A DNA stretch of 49,796 nucleotides, from positions 1 through 49,796 of the forward strand of contig JAGBDD010000037.1 of the NCBI GenBank assembly GCA_017937685.1. The letters are read 5' to 3'. Source of the stretch: Thermoguttaceae bacterium. GTDB taxonomy: Bacteria > Planctomycetota > Planctomycetia > Pirellulales > Thermoguttaceae. Position numbers and translations under genes: made by a program. Position 1 is the stretch's first letter; each line of letters opens with the position of its first letter. Below are positions 15,988 to 25,149 of this stretch, in pieces. The notes under the pieces were generated by a model. That model ran no database searches. It worked only from the letters and a program-made list of their open reading frames with translations, and was not told the DNA's origin.

Positions 15988-17346
15988 TCAGTCGACGACG
16001 TCGCCGAGAACGAGAATCGGGCCGAACCAAACGTTGCGACCGTTGTATTTAGGTTCGGCGAGTTCCTTTTCCGGGTCGGCGAGGCGGAACGCGACCGGTT
16101 GACGGCTCGGTTGCTCCGCGTCGATTTCGACCGTCGCTTCGTGAACGACGTTCGGGTCGAGTCCGTCGGCGAGCGTCAGCGTCGCGAGGCGCCAGTAAGT
16201 GCAAAAACTGTCGAAACGCGGGATCGGATTGTTGTGCGGCTTGCCGTCGACGGTAACGCGGACTTGGCCGCCGTTCGGGCCTAAAATATCGTAAATCTTG
16301 ACTTGCGAACCTTTAAAGCGGAACGTCAGCTTTGCGCCGGGAGCGTCCGAAGTGAAAACGACGTCGCCGAGGCGGCTTTTCGTCCAAGAAAGCGGCGAGT
16401 CGGCGGGAAGCGGCTTCCAGTCGCCGGAGAGTTGCGATTCCTTGATCGGAACCGATTTCGCGTTCTCGAAGTTGCCGTCGATAAACGATTTAGCGAGCTT
16501 GGCGGTTCGCGTCGACGGCGCGGGGAACGGCGTCGTTTTCGCTTGGGCGCGCATCTTGCGGAACGCGCCGCAAACGACTTTCGTGTAAATCTGGTGCCCG
16601 GCGTCGAGCGGGTGAACGCCGTCGGTCGAGAAGTGAATTTTGCCGTCCTCCGGTTTCTCGCTTTGATAGGTAAGTCGGCCTTTTTCGGCGAGTTGAACGA
16701 CCGGAATGTTGAAGTCGAACGACGGAATCCCGTAAAATTCCGCAATTTGTTCTTGCGCCGAAACCGCACGCGGCGTCTTGCCGCTCTTATAGTCGTTCTC
16801 GTGCCCGACGCGGTAAGTGTAAACGAAAACGACGTCGATCGACGGGTTGTAACGCCAAATTTGGCGAACGATTCCCTCGAACTGCTTCCAAATGTGTTCC
16901 GGGCCGGTTCCGCCGTCGTTGACCGCGAACTCGACGAAAACCAAGTCCGGGTCGTGTTTTAGGACGTCCGGGCCCAAGCGGTAAACGCCGAGGTCGCTCC
17001 CGGTGCCGCCGATCGCCGCGTCGACTTCCGAAAATTCCGAGTTCGGGAAAAGCTCCTTAAACTTCGCGAGCGTTTGGACGCGCCAACCGGGCGCCGCGGT
17101 GATCGAGCCGCCGAAATAGGCGACGCGAATCGGTTCGCCCGCTTCAACCTTAGCGAGGAAGTTCGGGATTCCGTCGCGAATGCGTTCGAGCTGCGGAACC
17201 GCGTCCTTAAACTCCGGTTTTGCGGGGGGGAGCGTCGCGTCGGCGAGCGGAGCGGCGAAGAGACGCGGCGACGACGAAAGGTCGGCGCCGACGCCGGTTA
17301 AAACGAACGACCCGACGGCCGCGGTCAAAAAATCTCGGCGTTTCAT
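15988..17346 (-). CDS. Exported SGNH/GDSL-type hydrolase (TAT signal)
   Basis: The start at 17346 is preferred to 17391: AAGGAG lies 8 bases before this ATG, and a twin-arginine signal (MKRRDFLTAAVGSFVLTGVG) begins there. The 452-residue protein has block I YFGGSITAAPGWR with the nucleophile Ser, the Gly region AIGGTGSDLGVYRLG, block III FAVNDGG, and block V DGVHPLDAGH with the catalytic Asp-x-x-His. A C-terminal beta-rich domain of about 150 residues (LTFRFKGSQVKIYDILGPNGGQVRVTVDG) may bind carbohydrate or be accessory. Relatives are acetyl esterases acting on polysaccharides. It lies behind the nadD terminator, so a separate promoter is needed, which I did not find clearly. Confidence 0.9.
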   Translation of the reverse strand: MKRRDFLTAAVGSFVLTGVGADLSSSPRLFAAPLADATLPPAKPEFKDAVPQLERIRDGIPNFLAKVEAGEPIRVAYFGGSITAAPGWRVQTLAKFKELFPNSEFSEVDAAIGGTGSDLGVYRLGPDVLKHDPDLVFVEFAVNDGGTGPEHIWKQFEGIVRQIWRYNPSIDVVFVYTYRVGHENDYKSGKTPRAVSAQEQIAEFYGIPSFDFNIPVVQLAEKGRLTYQSEKPEDGKIHFSTDGVHPLDAGHQIYTKVVCGAFRKMRAQAKTTPFPAPSTRTAKLAKSFIDGNFENAKSVPIKESQLSGDWKPLPADSPLSWTKSRLGDVVFTSDAPGAKLTFRFKGSQVKIYDILGPNGGQVRVTVDGKPHNNPIPRFDSFCTYWRLATLTLADGLDPNVVHEATVEIDAEQPSRQPVAFRLADPEKELAEPKYNGRNVWFGPILVLGDVVD

Positions 17347-17394
17347 CGGAAAAACTCCTTGCGTTAAAGCGTTGAAACAAAAGAAGATCAAATG

Positions 17395-17430
17395 AAAAAC
17401 GCCGTCGTTTCAAATCGCGAAACGACGGCG
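17395..17430 (-). terminator. Intrinsic terminator of nadD
   Basis: Read on the minus strand, CGCCGTCGTTTC (17419-17430) pairs perfectly with GAAACGACGGCG (17400-17411), and TTTTT follows (17395-17399). Confidence 0.88.
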
Positions 17431-17444
17431 GCAAGGGAAAACGG

Positions 17445-18050
17445 TTAGTCGCGGTAAAGTCGGCGCGACTCGATGTAATCGGCGACGACGTCGGGGGTTA
17501 GGAAGCGAACGCTCCGACCGGAGGCGACGCGCTGCCGAATCGCCGTCGAGGAAATTTCGAGCGCCGGCATCTCGACGACTTGCCGGCGGAACTCCTCGAT
17601 TCGCGCCGGCGACGCGATTTCGCGGAAAAGGTCGAAATCGGGGGGCGGGAAACCGGCGCGGCGGGCGACGATCAGCGACGCGAGCCCGCAAATTTCGCGC
17701 GGACGCACCCAACGCGGCACGTCGTTGAACGTCTCCGAACCGACGATCAAATAAAGTTCGTCGTCCGGGTAAGTTTCGCGGTAATAACGGAGCGTGTCGG
17801 CGGTGTAACTCGTGTTCGGAGAATCGATTTCGTATCGCCCGACTTCAAATTCCGGGTAGGGCGCGACCGCCGCTTCGAGCATCGCGAACCGGTCTTCGCC
17901 GCTCGTTCGGACGTTCTTTTGGTGCGGCGGAACGCCCAACGGGAGGAAGACGACGCGGTCGAGGCCCGCTTCGGCGCGCGCCGTCTCCGCTAAAAGAAGG
18001 TGCCCGAAGTGAACCGGGTCGAAACTGCCGCCGTAAATGCCGCGTTTCAT
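17445..18050 (-). CDS. nadD: Nicotinate-nucleotide adenylyltransferase
   Basis: NadD joins nicotinate mononucleotide and ATP to nicotinate-adenine dinucleotide in NAD synthesis. The start at 18050 is chosen because AAGGAG lies 9 bases before it and the family N-terminus MKRGIYGGSFDPVHFGHLLLAE begins there, with the nucleotidyltransferase GGSFDP and HxGH motifs. YLIVGSETFNDVPRW and the C-terminal ISSTAIRQRVASGRSV motif are also present. Its 201 residues are normal for the family. It follows the SEC-C protein gene on the same strand across a hairpin and ends in its own strong terminator. Confidence 0.95.
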   Translation of the reverse strand: MKRGIYGGSFDPVHFGHLLLAETARAEAGLDRVVFLPLGVPPHQKNVRTSGEDRFAMLEAAVAPYPEFEVGRYEIDSPNTSYTADTLRYYRETYPDDELYLIVGSETFNDVPRWVRPREICGLASLIVARRAGFPPPDFDLFREIASPARIEEFRRQVVEMPALEISSTAIRQRVASGRSVRFLTPDVVADYIESRRLYRD

Positions 18051-18167
18051 CGAGTTGCGCTCCTTGTCGGCGTCTTCGGCGCGACGCGGCGTCAAACGTC
18101 GGCGGCGCGCGAAGACGGAGTGTAACGGGAAAAAGGAGGAAAAGGGCGTCGCTTGACCGGACGCCCG

Positions 18168-18206
18168 AACGACGGCGTTTGTCGTCGGAATGCAAACGCC
18201 GTCGTT
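18168..18206 (-). terminator. 13-bp hairpin between the SEC-C gene and nadD
   Basis: AACGACGGCGTTT (18168-18180) and AAACGCCGTCGTT (18194-18206) are perfect inverted copies with a 13-base loop. The stem shares the GCCGTCGTTT core with the nadD terminator, but no T-run follows on the minus strand, so it may only attenuate or protect the transcript. Confidence 0.5.
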
Positions 18207-18229
18207 TCAACGGTTGCGCCGGACGCGAA

Positions 18230-20446
18230 TCAGTCCGGAATGATCAAGCGCGAACCGCCGTTCGAGGAGCCGCCGTCGGAACCGGGCGTCCAAAGACCGC
18301 TCGATTTTTCCTCTTGCGCCGGGGCTTGCGGAGCGTCGAACGGCGACGGAGCGCCGCCGAGCGGGGAACCGCCTTGCGTTTGCGCTTGGCGACGGTACGC
18401 GGCTTCCGCTTGCGCTTGCATTTGCGCCGCCGAGTTCAAACGAGCGAAGAACTCTTGCAACGTTTGAACCGCTTGTTGGTCGTCTTGGTGTTCGGCGAAG
18501 ACGTGTTGCGCAATGTCGCGAAGTTTGTCGTACTCTTGGCGATGGAAGCGCGTCATAAACTCAAGAACGTTCCATTGCGCGTCCGGTTGACCGACCGACG
18601 CGGCGTATTCGGTCGCTTCGGCGATTAGCTCGAGCGCTTTGTCCGAATCTTGCGCCAACACGGCGGCGTCGACGACGATCGAATACGCGATCGCGCGGGC
18701 TTCGTACTCCATTTCGCCGCTCGGACGGGTCAGCGTTTCGCGAGCGAACTTCTCCTTAACGTCGCGAGGCGCGACAAGGTTCGCGATTTGAAGGAGTTCG
18801 ACGAGCGCGTCGGTGCGGAAGGTTTCGACCGAAAGTCGGCCCCAACGCCAAAGCGGAACGCGGCGGAAGAAGGCGAGCGTCTCCTCTTTCGACGCGAACG
18901 AGGCCGGCGGAACGATCGGTTCCGGCGCGGAAAGACCCGCTTTCGCCCGCAAAATCGACATAACCTTATCGGCGAATTCCGGCGTGAAGGTCGAGCCGAC
19001 GACGCGAACCAACGCTTCGACGCGGCGCGCGCCGTTCTCGGCGGTCAGCGTTTCTTTCGGGGAAACGCCGCCGAGGATTTGATACGCGTGTTCGAACCAC
19101 TTGTCGGCGAAGACGTTAAGGTGTTCGTCGAAGAGGGCTTCGACCGTCGCTTGCGAAATCGGGGCGCCGTCGCGGAATTGGAAACGCGGCGTCGATTCGT
19201 TCGTCGTCCAAAGAACGGTCGTTTCTTGCGGTTCTTCCGACTCGAGCGGCGGAAGGGCGCCGAGAATTTCGGTCAGCGCCGCGTCGACGCGAGCCGTTTC
19301 GCTCGGGAGCGCGTAAGTTTCGATTCGCGCTTCGCGGTCGGTTTGCTTGCCGAAGAGGAACGCGAAGGCGAATTGCGTCGGAACTTCCGCCAACGTAAGG
19401 TTTTCCGTCTTTTCCGAGAGCGGGCCGGTCAGCATATTGAAGGTCGCTTTCGGCGGGACTTCAAGGTGAGCGACGGCGGCGCGGAGGCGCGGGTTGGCCA
19501 ACAAAATGCGGGACGAGAGGATTTTTTCGAACGCGGCGTCGAAGTCGGTCAGCGTATACGTCCGCTTGACGGTCGTTTCGACGTCGTCCCAAGTCGGAAC
19601 GGCGCGGAGGAATTGGAACGTCTCCATATCGACCGCGTCTTCGGCGTCGACGTTCGGCGACGCGAGATAACGCTCGATGTAAGCGCGCCCGACTTCCTCT
19701 TCGGCGAACCAAAGGACGAGAATCCCGAGGTTGCGGAAGAGATTCGGCCAACTTTCGCCGAGCGGGAGGAGCGATTCGAGAATCGCGCGGCCCTTTTTCC
19801 AGCAACCGCGAGCGATCAGGCGCACCGCTTCGTCGTATTCGGCTTTTTTCTCGAAGTCGGCGGGCGCTTCGAGGTCGAAGACTTGCTCTTTCAGCATCAG
19901 CGGAACCGTTTCGGAGCCGAGGCAGCGATAGAGGAACTCGTTCGACGCTTGGTCTTGCGGCGCGAACGCTTGGAGCTGCTTCGCGACGGCGATCGCCGGG
20001 TAAAGTCGACCGTTTTCGTAGAAACTAACGCCGACGGTCAACATCGCCTGGATAATCGCGACCGGGAATTGGTCGCCTTCGACGTTTTCGATCGCGTCGA
20101 TAAGGGCGGAAACGGCTTCTTGCGGTTTGTCGAGGAGCGCGGAGGAAATCGCCAGCTCCGTGTGCGCGACGACGTTTTTCGGCTCGCGAGCGGCGAACGC
20201 GACGGCGGTTTCGTAGGCTTGCTCCCAAAGCCCGATCATTCGTTGGAACAAGCACTTCGCTTCGGTCAAGCAGGCGCAGTCCGGGCGCGATTTTTCGAGG
20301 TTTTCGACGAAAGCGAGACCCGCGGCGAACTGTTCGCCTTCGAGGAACGCGTCGATTTGTTCCAAGTCTTTGACGTGATCCGGGCAGCAGAATTTGATTT
20401 TCTTCCCGCGACCGCCGGGGCAGAGGGAGTAGAGGTCGATGGCCAT
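18230..20446 (-). CDS. SEC-C-like motif protein with helical (TPR-like) repeats
   Basis: The 738-residue cytoplasmic protein opens with CPGGRGKKIKFCC (Cys9, Cys20, Cys21), a close match to the SEC-C zinc motif CPCGSGKKxKxCC/H, but the second Cys of the usual motif is Gly11. After it comes a long alpha-helical region with TPR-like units (AYETAVAFAAREPKNVVAHTELAISSAL, GVSFYENGRLYPAIAVAKQL). The final 60 residues are rich in Gln, Ala, Pro and Gly and look unstructured. SEC-C motifs in SecA bind zinc and ribosomes or SecB; in stand-alone proteins the role is unclear. The AUG at 20446 has a modest GGAAAG site. It is followed by nadD on the same strand. Function unknown. Confidence 0.8.
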   Translation of the reverse strand: MAIDLYSLCPGGRGKKIKFCCPDHVKDLEQIDAFLEGEQFAAGLAFVENLEKSRPDCACLTEAKCLFQRMIGLWEQAYETAVAFAAREPKNVVAHTELAISSALLDKPQEAVSALIDAIENVEGDQFPVAIIQAMLTVGVSFYENGRLYPAIAVAKQLQAFAPQDQASNEFLYRCLGSETVPLMLKEQVFDLEAPADFEKKAEYDEAVRLIARGCWKKGRAILESLLPLGESWPNLFRNLGILVLWFAEEEVGRAYIERYLASPNVDAEDAVDMETFQFLRAVPTWDDVETTVKRTYTLTDFDAAFEKILSSRILLANPRLRAAVAHLEVPPKATFNMLTGPLSEKTENLTLAEVPTQFAFAFLFGKQTDREARIETYALPSETARVDAALTEILGALPPLESEEPQETTVLWTTNESTPRFQFRDGAPISQATVEALFDEHLNVFADKWFEHAYQILGGVSPKETLTAENGARRVEALVRVVGSTFTPEFADKVMSILRAKAGLSAPEPIVPPASFASKEETLAFFRRVPLWRWGRLSVETFRTDALVELLQIANLVAPRDVKEKFARETLTRPSGEMEYEARAIAYSIVVDAAVLAQDSDKALELIAEATEYAASVGQPDAQWNVLEFMTRFHRQEYDKLRDIAQHVFAEHQDDQQAVQTLQEFFARLNSAAQMQAQAEAAYRRQAQTQGGSPLGGAPSPFDAPQAPAQEEKSSGLWTPGSDGGSSNGGSRLIIPD

Positions 20447-20733
20447 TGACGCAATCTTTCCAAACGTGTTTCAAACGGTTGTTCGTAAAATTCGGACGGG
20501 ACGCTCGAACGGCGCCGCCGCGCGCTCGACGGCGAAATCGCGTCGACGCTTTAACGTATTTTAGCTCAAGGCGACCTAAATTTCGAGGGGGAAGCGCAAA
20601 ATTTTGGCGAAAAAGCGCAAAAAAGCTCGAAAAACGTCGGAACGTTTGATATTTTTGAAAAATGTTGAAGAAAATCGACTCCGGACGGCGGAAAAGAGCG
20701 AGAAAGAACGAACGCCGACGCCGCAAGAAATAG

Positions 20734-20783
20734 AAAAACGCTCCGACGTTCGCCCGGCGAGAAAAAACAGGGCGAACGTCGGA
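20734..20783 (-). terminator. argG: Intrinsic terminator of argG
   Basis: On the minus strand TCCGACGTTCGCCC (20770-20783) pairs with GGGCGAACGTCGGA (20742-20755), followed by GCG and TTTTT (20734-20738). The remaining 290 bases between argG and the next gene (20447-20733) are A- and G-rich and show no gene; a TAAAAT -10-like box on the minus strand at 20558-20563 lacks a clear -35. Confidence 0.85.
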
Positions 20784-20817
20784 ACGAGATTGAACTAAAT
20801 TCCGAAATTAACGGGAA

Positions 20818-22035
20818 TTAGATGCGCGGGTGAACGCCGCCGGCGACGCGGTACGGGAGACCTTGAATGCGGAGGAAACCGGTCGCGTCGTTTTGGTTGT
20901 AGTCGCCGCCGCCTTCCATCGTCGCGATTCCTTGGTCGTACAACGAGTTCGGGCTCGTGCGACCGTTCAGGATGATGTTGCCTTTGTAGAGCTTCAGCGA
21001 AACTTCGCCCGTCGTCCACTTGTGCGCTTCTTTGATCATCGCGAGGAACATATCCATCTTGACGCTGTACCAGAAGCCGTAGTAAATCAACTCGGCGACT
21101 TCCGGCGCCAAACGGTCGCGCAAACGCATCGCTTCGCGTTCCATCGTCAGTTGTTCGATGTAACGGAGCGCGTCGTAGAGAATCGTCATACCCGGCGCTT
21201 CGTAAACGCCGCGGCTCTTCATCCCGACGAAGCGGTTTTCGACCATATCGATAATGCCGATCCCGTTGCGACCGCCGATTTTATTCAGCGCGTCCATAAT
21301 TTCGTAAGCGCCCATCGTTTGGCCGTTGACGGCGACCGGAACGCCTTGCTCGAAACGAAGGACGACTTCTTCTTCGGCGTCCGGCGCGGTTTTAGGCGTA
21401 TGTTCGCAAATGCCGAACTCGACCGTTTCCATTCCGTTGACGTTCAGGTCTTCGAGCTTGCCCGCTTCGTAGCTGATGTGGAGGCAGTTTTCGTCCGAGG
21501 AATACGGCTTCGCGATCGACGCTTTGACCGGAATGTTTTTCGATTCGCAGTAGTTGATCATCTCGGTGCGGCCCGGGAAGAGTTCGCGGAACTCGTCCAT
21601 ACGCCACGGCGCGAGAATTTCAATGCTCGGGTCGAGCGCTTCGGCGGCGAGTTGGAAACGGCATTGGTCGTTCCCTTTGCCGGTCGCGCCGTGAACGTAA
21701 ACCGTCGCGCCGACTTCCTTCGCGACTTCGAGGATTTTCTTCGAGATCAGCGGGCGCGCGAGCGACGTGCCGAGGAGGTAGACGCCTTCGTATTTCGCTT
21801 GCCATTGGATCGCCGGGAACGCGAAATCGCGGCAGACTTCCTCTTTAACGTCGATGAAGCGAACGGACGTCGCGCCGATATTGATCGCCTTTTGGCGGAT
21901 TTCTTCGCGATTTTCGCACGGTTGACCCAAGTCGACGTAAACGGCGTGGACTTCGTAACCTTTGTCCAACAACCAGCCCAAGATGACCGACGTGTCCAAA
22001 CCGCCGGAATACGCCAAAACGCACTTCTTCGACAT
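20818..22035 (-). CDS. argG: Argininosuccinate synthase
   Basis: ArgG condenses citrulline and aspartate with ATP, the penultimate step of arginine synthesis in the cytoplasm. The 405 residues match the family along their whole length: the pyrophosphatase-type loop LAYSGGLDTSV at 8-18, VYVDLGQ, YLLGTSLARPLI, the citrulline/ATP segment VHGATGKGNDQCRFQ, KASIAKPYSSDENCLHISYEAG and GRNGIGIIDMVENRFVGMKSRG. CGGAGAG precedes the ATG. It has its own promoter and terminator, so it is a single-gene unit. No other arginine gene is nearby. Confidence 0.97.
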   Translation of the reverse strand: MSKKCVLAYSGGLDTSVILGWLLDKGYEVHAVYVDLGQPCENREEIRQKAINIGATSVRFIDVKEEVCRDFAFPAIQWQAKYEGVYLLGTSLARPLISKKILEVAKEVGATVYVHGATGKGNDQCRFQLAAEALDPSIEILAPWRMDEFRELFPGRTEMINYCESKNIPVKASIAKPYSSDENCLHISYEAGKLEDLNVNGMETVEFGICEHTPKTAPDAEEEVVLRFEQGVPVAVNGQTMGAYEIMDALNKIGGRNGIGIIDMVENRFVGMKSRGVYEAPGMTILYDALRYIEQLTMEREAMRLRDRLAPEVAELIYYGFWYSVKMDMFLAMIKEAHKWTTGEVSLKLYKGNIILNGRTSPNSLYDQGIATMEGGGDYNQNDATGFLRIQGLPYRVAGGVHPRI

Positions 22036-22121
22036 AATCTCTCTCCGTTGTTTTCCGTTTTAAGGCCCGAGAGCGCGGGCGCGCCGGGTCGAAATTTTTA
22101 AGACGCAAAATAACCTCTTAT

Positions 22122-22150
22122 ATAATACGCCCGTCGGCGTTTTTTTACAA
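22122..22150 (-). promoter_or_regulatory. argG: Predicted sigma-70 promoter of argG
   Basis: On the minus strand TTGTAA (22145-22150) and TATTAT (22122-22127) are 17 bases apart; transcription would begin about 80 bases before the ATG. I saw no arginine-repressor box. Confidence 0.65.
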
Positions 22151-22233
22151 GGGGGGCGGAAGGTTTTTCCGCGTCTTTTTCCGTTTTTCTCCAAATTGCT
22201 TATCGGTTTGTTCCGATTGCGAGAGTCGGCGCG

Positions 22234-24474
22234 TCAATAATTTTCGATCGATTCGGAGAAGACCGACGGCCAAAGGGAGTCGCCGAAGTAGAATTGAGCG
22301 GCGAGAACCGCTCGTTTGGCCGGGTCGCGTTCGCGGTCGCCGAGTTCGCGGTTGGCGGCTCGCACCGCTTCGCCGTTAACGTTTTCCGGTTGGAGGAGCG
22401 TCATACATTGGTTGAAACGCTCGCCGATCGCCGGGTCGATTTCGACGTTTTTCGGCGGTTCCCAAGTTTCGTTTTCGGGTTGACCGAAGATTTTCGGGAA
22501 GTGGACGCGCAGGAGGAGCGCCTCTTGGAGAACGCGCGGAATCCGGCGTTGCGACGCGTCGGCGAGGGCGGTTTTTTCGGCGAGATAAGCGTCGAAATAA
22601 CGAGCGAACGTCGGGAGGTCGCGCATCAAGAGGAGGGTTGCGAGGCGGGTTTCGCGTTCCGGGAGGGGGCGTTTCGCGAGGTCGTCCGTTTGAACGAGCT
22701 GATAACGAACGTGGTCGGCGCAACGGGTCGTCGTAAAATCGTCGGCGGTCGGCTTTTGCGCGCGGACGGCGGCGAACGACGCGTCGAGTTCGGCGAGGCG
22801 CTCGTCGGAGAGCGTCGCTTGGCGCAAGTACGGCGTAAACGTCGATTTTTCGACGCTTCGAGCGTTTAAGTAAGCCGCCAACTCCGCCGCTTTCTTCCGA
22901 TGGAAAAGCGTTCCTTGGAGGCGGTAAAGGTAACGTTCGGCGACGGCGCGGCGGTCTTCGACGACGTTGCAAAGGGCGAGCGTCGAGGCGGCCCAAGCGC
23001 TCCGTTCGCGCTTGACGACGTAATTGTTCGACGCGACGCGCATCGCCGGGTTGACGGCGCCGTACTCGTAAAGGATTCGGTCGCCGAGCATACTGAACGT
23101 CGTCGTTTGATAGTGCTGCAGCGGACGCGTCGGAACGAGCGGGCGCAAATAAAGTTCGTCGGCGAGGCGACCGAGTCGCGCTTGCGCCAAGACGCGGGCG
23201 GTAATCGTCGGGTTCGACGGCGCCGCGACCGTCGCTTCGAGGCGAACGATTTCTTCCCAATCTTCGCGGTCGAGGGCTCGGGCGATTCCGCAAAGCGCCG
23301 CGAAGTCGGGCGTGTAAACGGAGACGCGAACGACGACGAGCGCGAGCGTCAGGAGCGCGAGGGCGGAGATCGTCGCCGTCGAGTCGAGCGAAAACGCCGG
23401 TCGCGCGGATTGGGCGCTTGGGACGGTTTGCGACGCGTCGGCGGTTGCGGACGTTTGCGCCTTTCGCCCTTTTCGCGTCAAGCGTTGCGGCGACGCCGGT
23501 TTTAACGGTCGTTGGGATTGTTTCGGTCGAGCGATTTTCGGAGAGCGGCGTTCGGCGGTTCGACGGAGCGCGTCGAGGACGGCGACCGCGACGAAGTAGG
23601 CGAGGAGAGCGCCGAGGAACGCGGCGTAAATTTGGTCCGTCGCCGTGTCGCGTTGCGAAACGGTCTCTTCGGTTAATCCGGCGGCATAAAGGGCGCCGAG
23701 GCTCCGCGCGGTTCCGGCGAAGAGCGGCCAATAAAGCGTCGGGACGGCGAGCGTCCAAAGGGCGAGGAAGGCGAGACGCTTGCGGCGTTCGACGTCGACT
23801 ATGTCGGTTTTAACGATTTCAACGGCTTGGCTTGCGTCGGCGGGACGCGTCGCTTCTTTCAAGAGGCAAAGCGTCGCCGCTAAGAGCGCGAAGACGCCGA
23901 AAATCGGGAAGCAAAGCGCGACTCCGAGCGTCAAAAACGCCGTTCGAGCGCGTTCCGGTTTCAACGCGTCGAAAATCAGCGCGAAAAGTAAGACGAACGA
24001 ATATTGAAAAACGAAGCTAAAAAGGAACGCGACGTCGAAATATTCGAAAACGTAATACTCGACGTTCGCGATTTGAATCGCAAGGAGCGCCGACGGAACG
24101 AACGAAAGCGGGAAGAGCCGCCCGGTTAACCGGAATAATCGCTCCGTTCCGAATTGGATAAACGCCAAAAAACCGGCTAAAATCGCCGCGCCGAGCGTCG
24201 GGTAATAGAAAAATTGAACGAAAAACGCCGACAAGCGCAACGAAAGTTCCGCCGGACGAATCGCGTCGGTAAAAAACGACCAACGCCAAAGGAACAGGTC
24301 GCAACCCTGCGCGACGTAGAGGAAATCGCCGTATCGAACGCCCCAAAACCAAACGAAAAAGAGGAAAAACGCGAGGCGCGCGGCGAACGGGAAACTAACG
24401 AGTCGGCGGCGCGGGGCGGCGGACGTCGGCGAAGGCGAAGTCGAGTCGGGAAGCGGCGCGGAGGTCGGCGACAT
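22234..24474 (-). CDS. Multi-pass membrane protein, DUF6057-like
   Basis: The 746-residue protein has about nine to ten hydrophobic spans in its first 385 residues (AARLAFFLFFVWFWGVRYGDF, LSAFFVQFFYYPTLGAAILAGFLAFIQFG, SFVFQYSFVLLFALIFDAL, AFLTLGVALCFPIFGVFALLAATLCLL and others), interrupted by a Lys/Arg/Gln/Ser/Ala-rich linker near 310-355. The soluble C-terminal half is helical, with GDRILYEYGAVNPAMRVASNNYVVKRERSAWAASTLALCNVV, resembling the DUF6057 family of Bacteroidota and Planctomycetota. Function is not known. AAGGA lies 9 bases before the ATG. It lies between lpxK and argG on the same strand but with large gaps on both sides. Confidence 0.75.
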   Translation of the reverse strand: MSPTSAPLPDSTSPSPTSAAPRRRLVSFPFAARLAFFLFFVWFWGVRYGDFLYVAQGCDLFLWRWSFFTDAIRPAELSLRLSAFFVQFFYYPTLGAAILAGFLAFIQFGTERLFRLTGRLFPLSFVPSALLAIQIANVEYYVFEYFDVAFLFSFVFQYSFVLLFALIFDALKPERARTAFLTLGVALCFPIFGVFALLAATLCLLKEATRPADASQAVEIVKTDIVDVERRKRLAFLALWTLAVPTLYWPLFAGTARSLGALYAAGLTEETVSQRDTATDQIYAAFLGALLAYFVAVAVLDALRRTAERRSPKIARPKQSQRPLKPASPQRLTRKGRKAQTSATADASQTVPSAQSARPAFSLDSTATISALALLTLALVVVRVSVYTPDFAALCGIARALDREDWEEIVRLEATVAAPSNPTITARVLAQARLGRLADELYLRPLVPTRPLQHYQTTTFSMLGDRILYEYGAVNPAMRVASNNYVVKRERSAWAASTLALCNVVEDRRAVAERYLYRLQGTLFHRKKAAELAAYLNARSVEKSTFTPYLRQATLSDERLAELDASFAAVRAQKPTADDFTTTRCADHVRYQLVQTDDLAKRPLPERETRLATLLLMRDLPTFARYFDAYLAEKTALADASQRRIPRVLQEALLLRVHFPKIFGQPENETWEPPKNVEIDPAIGERFNQCMTLLQPENVNGEAVRAANRELGDRERDPAKRAVLAAQFYFGDSLWPSVFSESIENY

Positions 24475-25149
24475 AGCGGGAATCCTTGCGATCGAGAAGG
24501 GCGAAACGAGTCGGCGACGCGAACGGGAAACGTCGAGCCAAAAGAAAACAACCCGACTTTCGGCGGTTTGGGGGAAGCGTCGGAAGTTGGGGCAAACGTT
24601 GGCGACGCGAGGCCGCGAGGGAAAATTCGCGTCCTTGGGGAAAGTTTGCGTCGGACGGTTCGCGAGATTGAATTTGACATTAATTATATGTCGCGCTTGG
24701 TTAAAGGGAAGGGCCGTCGTTAAAAAAAGGGCGTTCCGACGCTTTAAAACGTTCGATTTTAACGGTTAAACAGGTTAAGACGGGTTGGCGCGCTCGGACG
24801 ACGTCGGTTTGCCGCCGTCGCGGGAGTCGAGGGCGCCCAAACGACGACGGTCGGAAGCGACGCAACGCGGGCCGTCCGAGAAAACGAGCCGTCGAAATGG
24901 GGGGCGAAAAGATCGAGCAAACGTCGTCGATTTAATCGCCGACGAAGCGGACGGAACCGACGACGAGCGCGACGGAATAGAGTTAGCCGACGCTAGTTTT
25001 CGGCGTCGCGTAAAACGTCGGGAGCCGGTTTGGAACGACGCAAAAACGGGCGGAAATCAAACGCCGCGCCGCGTCGCGACCGTCGGCGCTCTGAAACGCT
25101 TTGAACGCCGGGGGGGAACGTTCGACGGAGCGGGCGCGACGCGTTAAAT
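24475..25149. other. Intergenic region without recognised genes
   Basis: These 675 bases lie between lpxK and the DUF6057-like gene, both on the minus strand. An A/T-rich island at 24672-24690 contains TATAAT on the minus strand (24683-24688), a possible -10 for the membrane-protein gene, and TTGACA on the plus strand (24674-24679), but neither has a good partner box. The open plus-strand frame at 24785-25147 is Arg-rich, has no ribosome-binding site and resembles nothing known, so I do not call it. Confidence 0.4.

Noticed and set aside
18650..20449. Plus-strand open frame of about 600 codons opposite the SEC-C gene
   Set aside because: It is a composition shadow, with Arg/Glu/Phe-rich sequence and no ribosome-binding site, against a minus-strand gene with a recognisable motif.
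24785..25147. Plus-strand open frame upstream of the lpxK stop
   Set aside because: Arg/Asp-rich shadow composition, no start signal and no recognisable motif.
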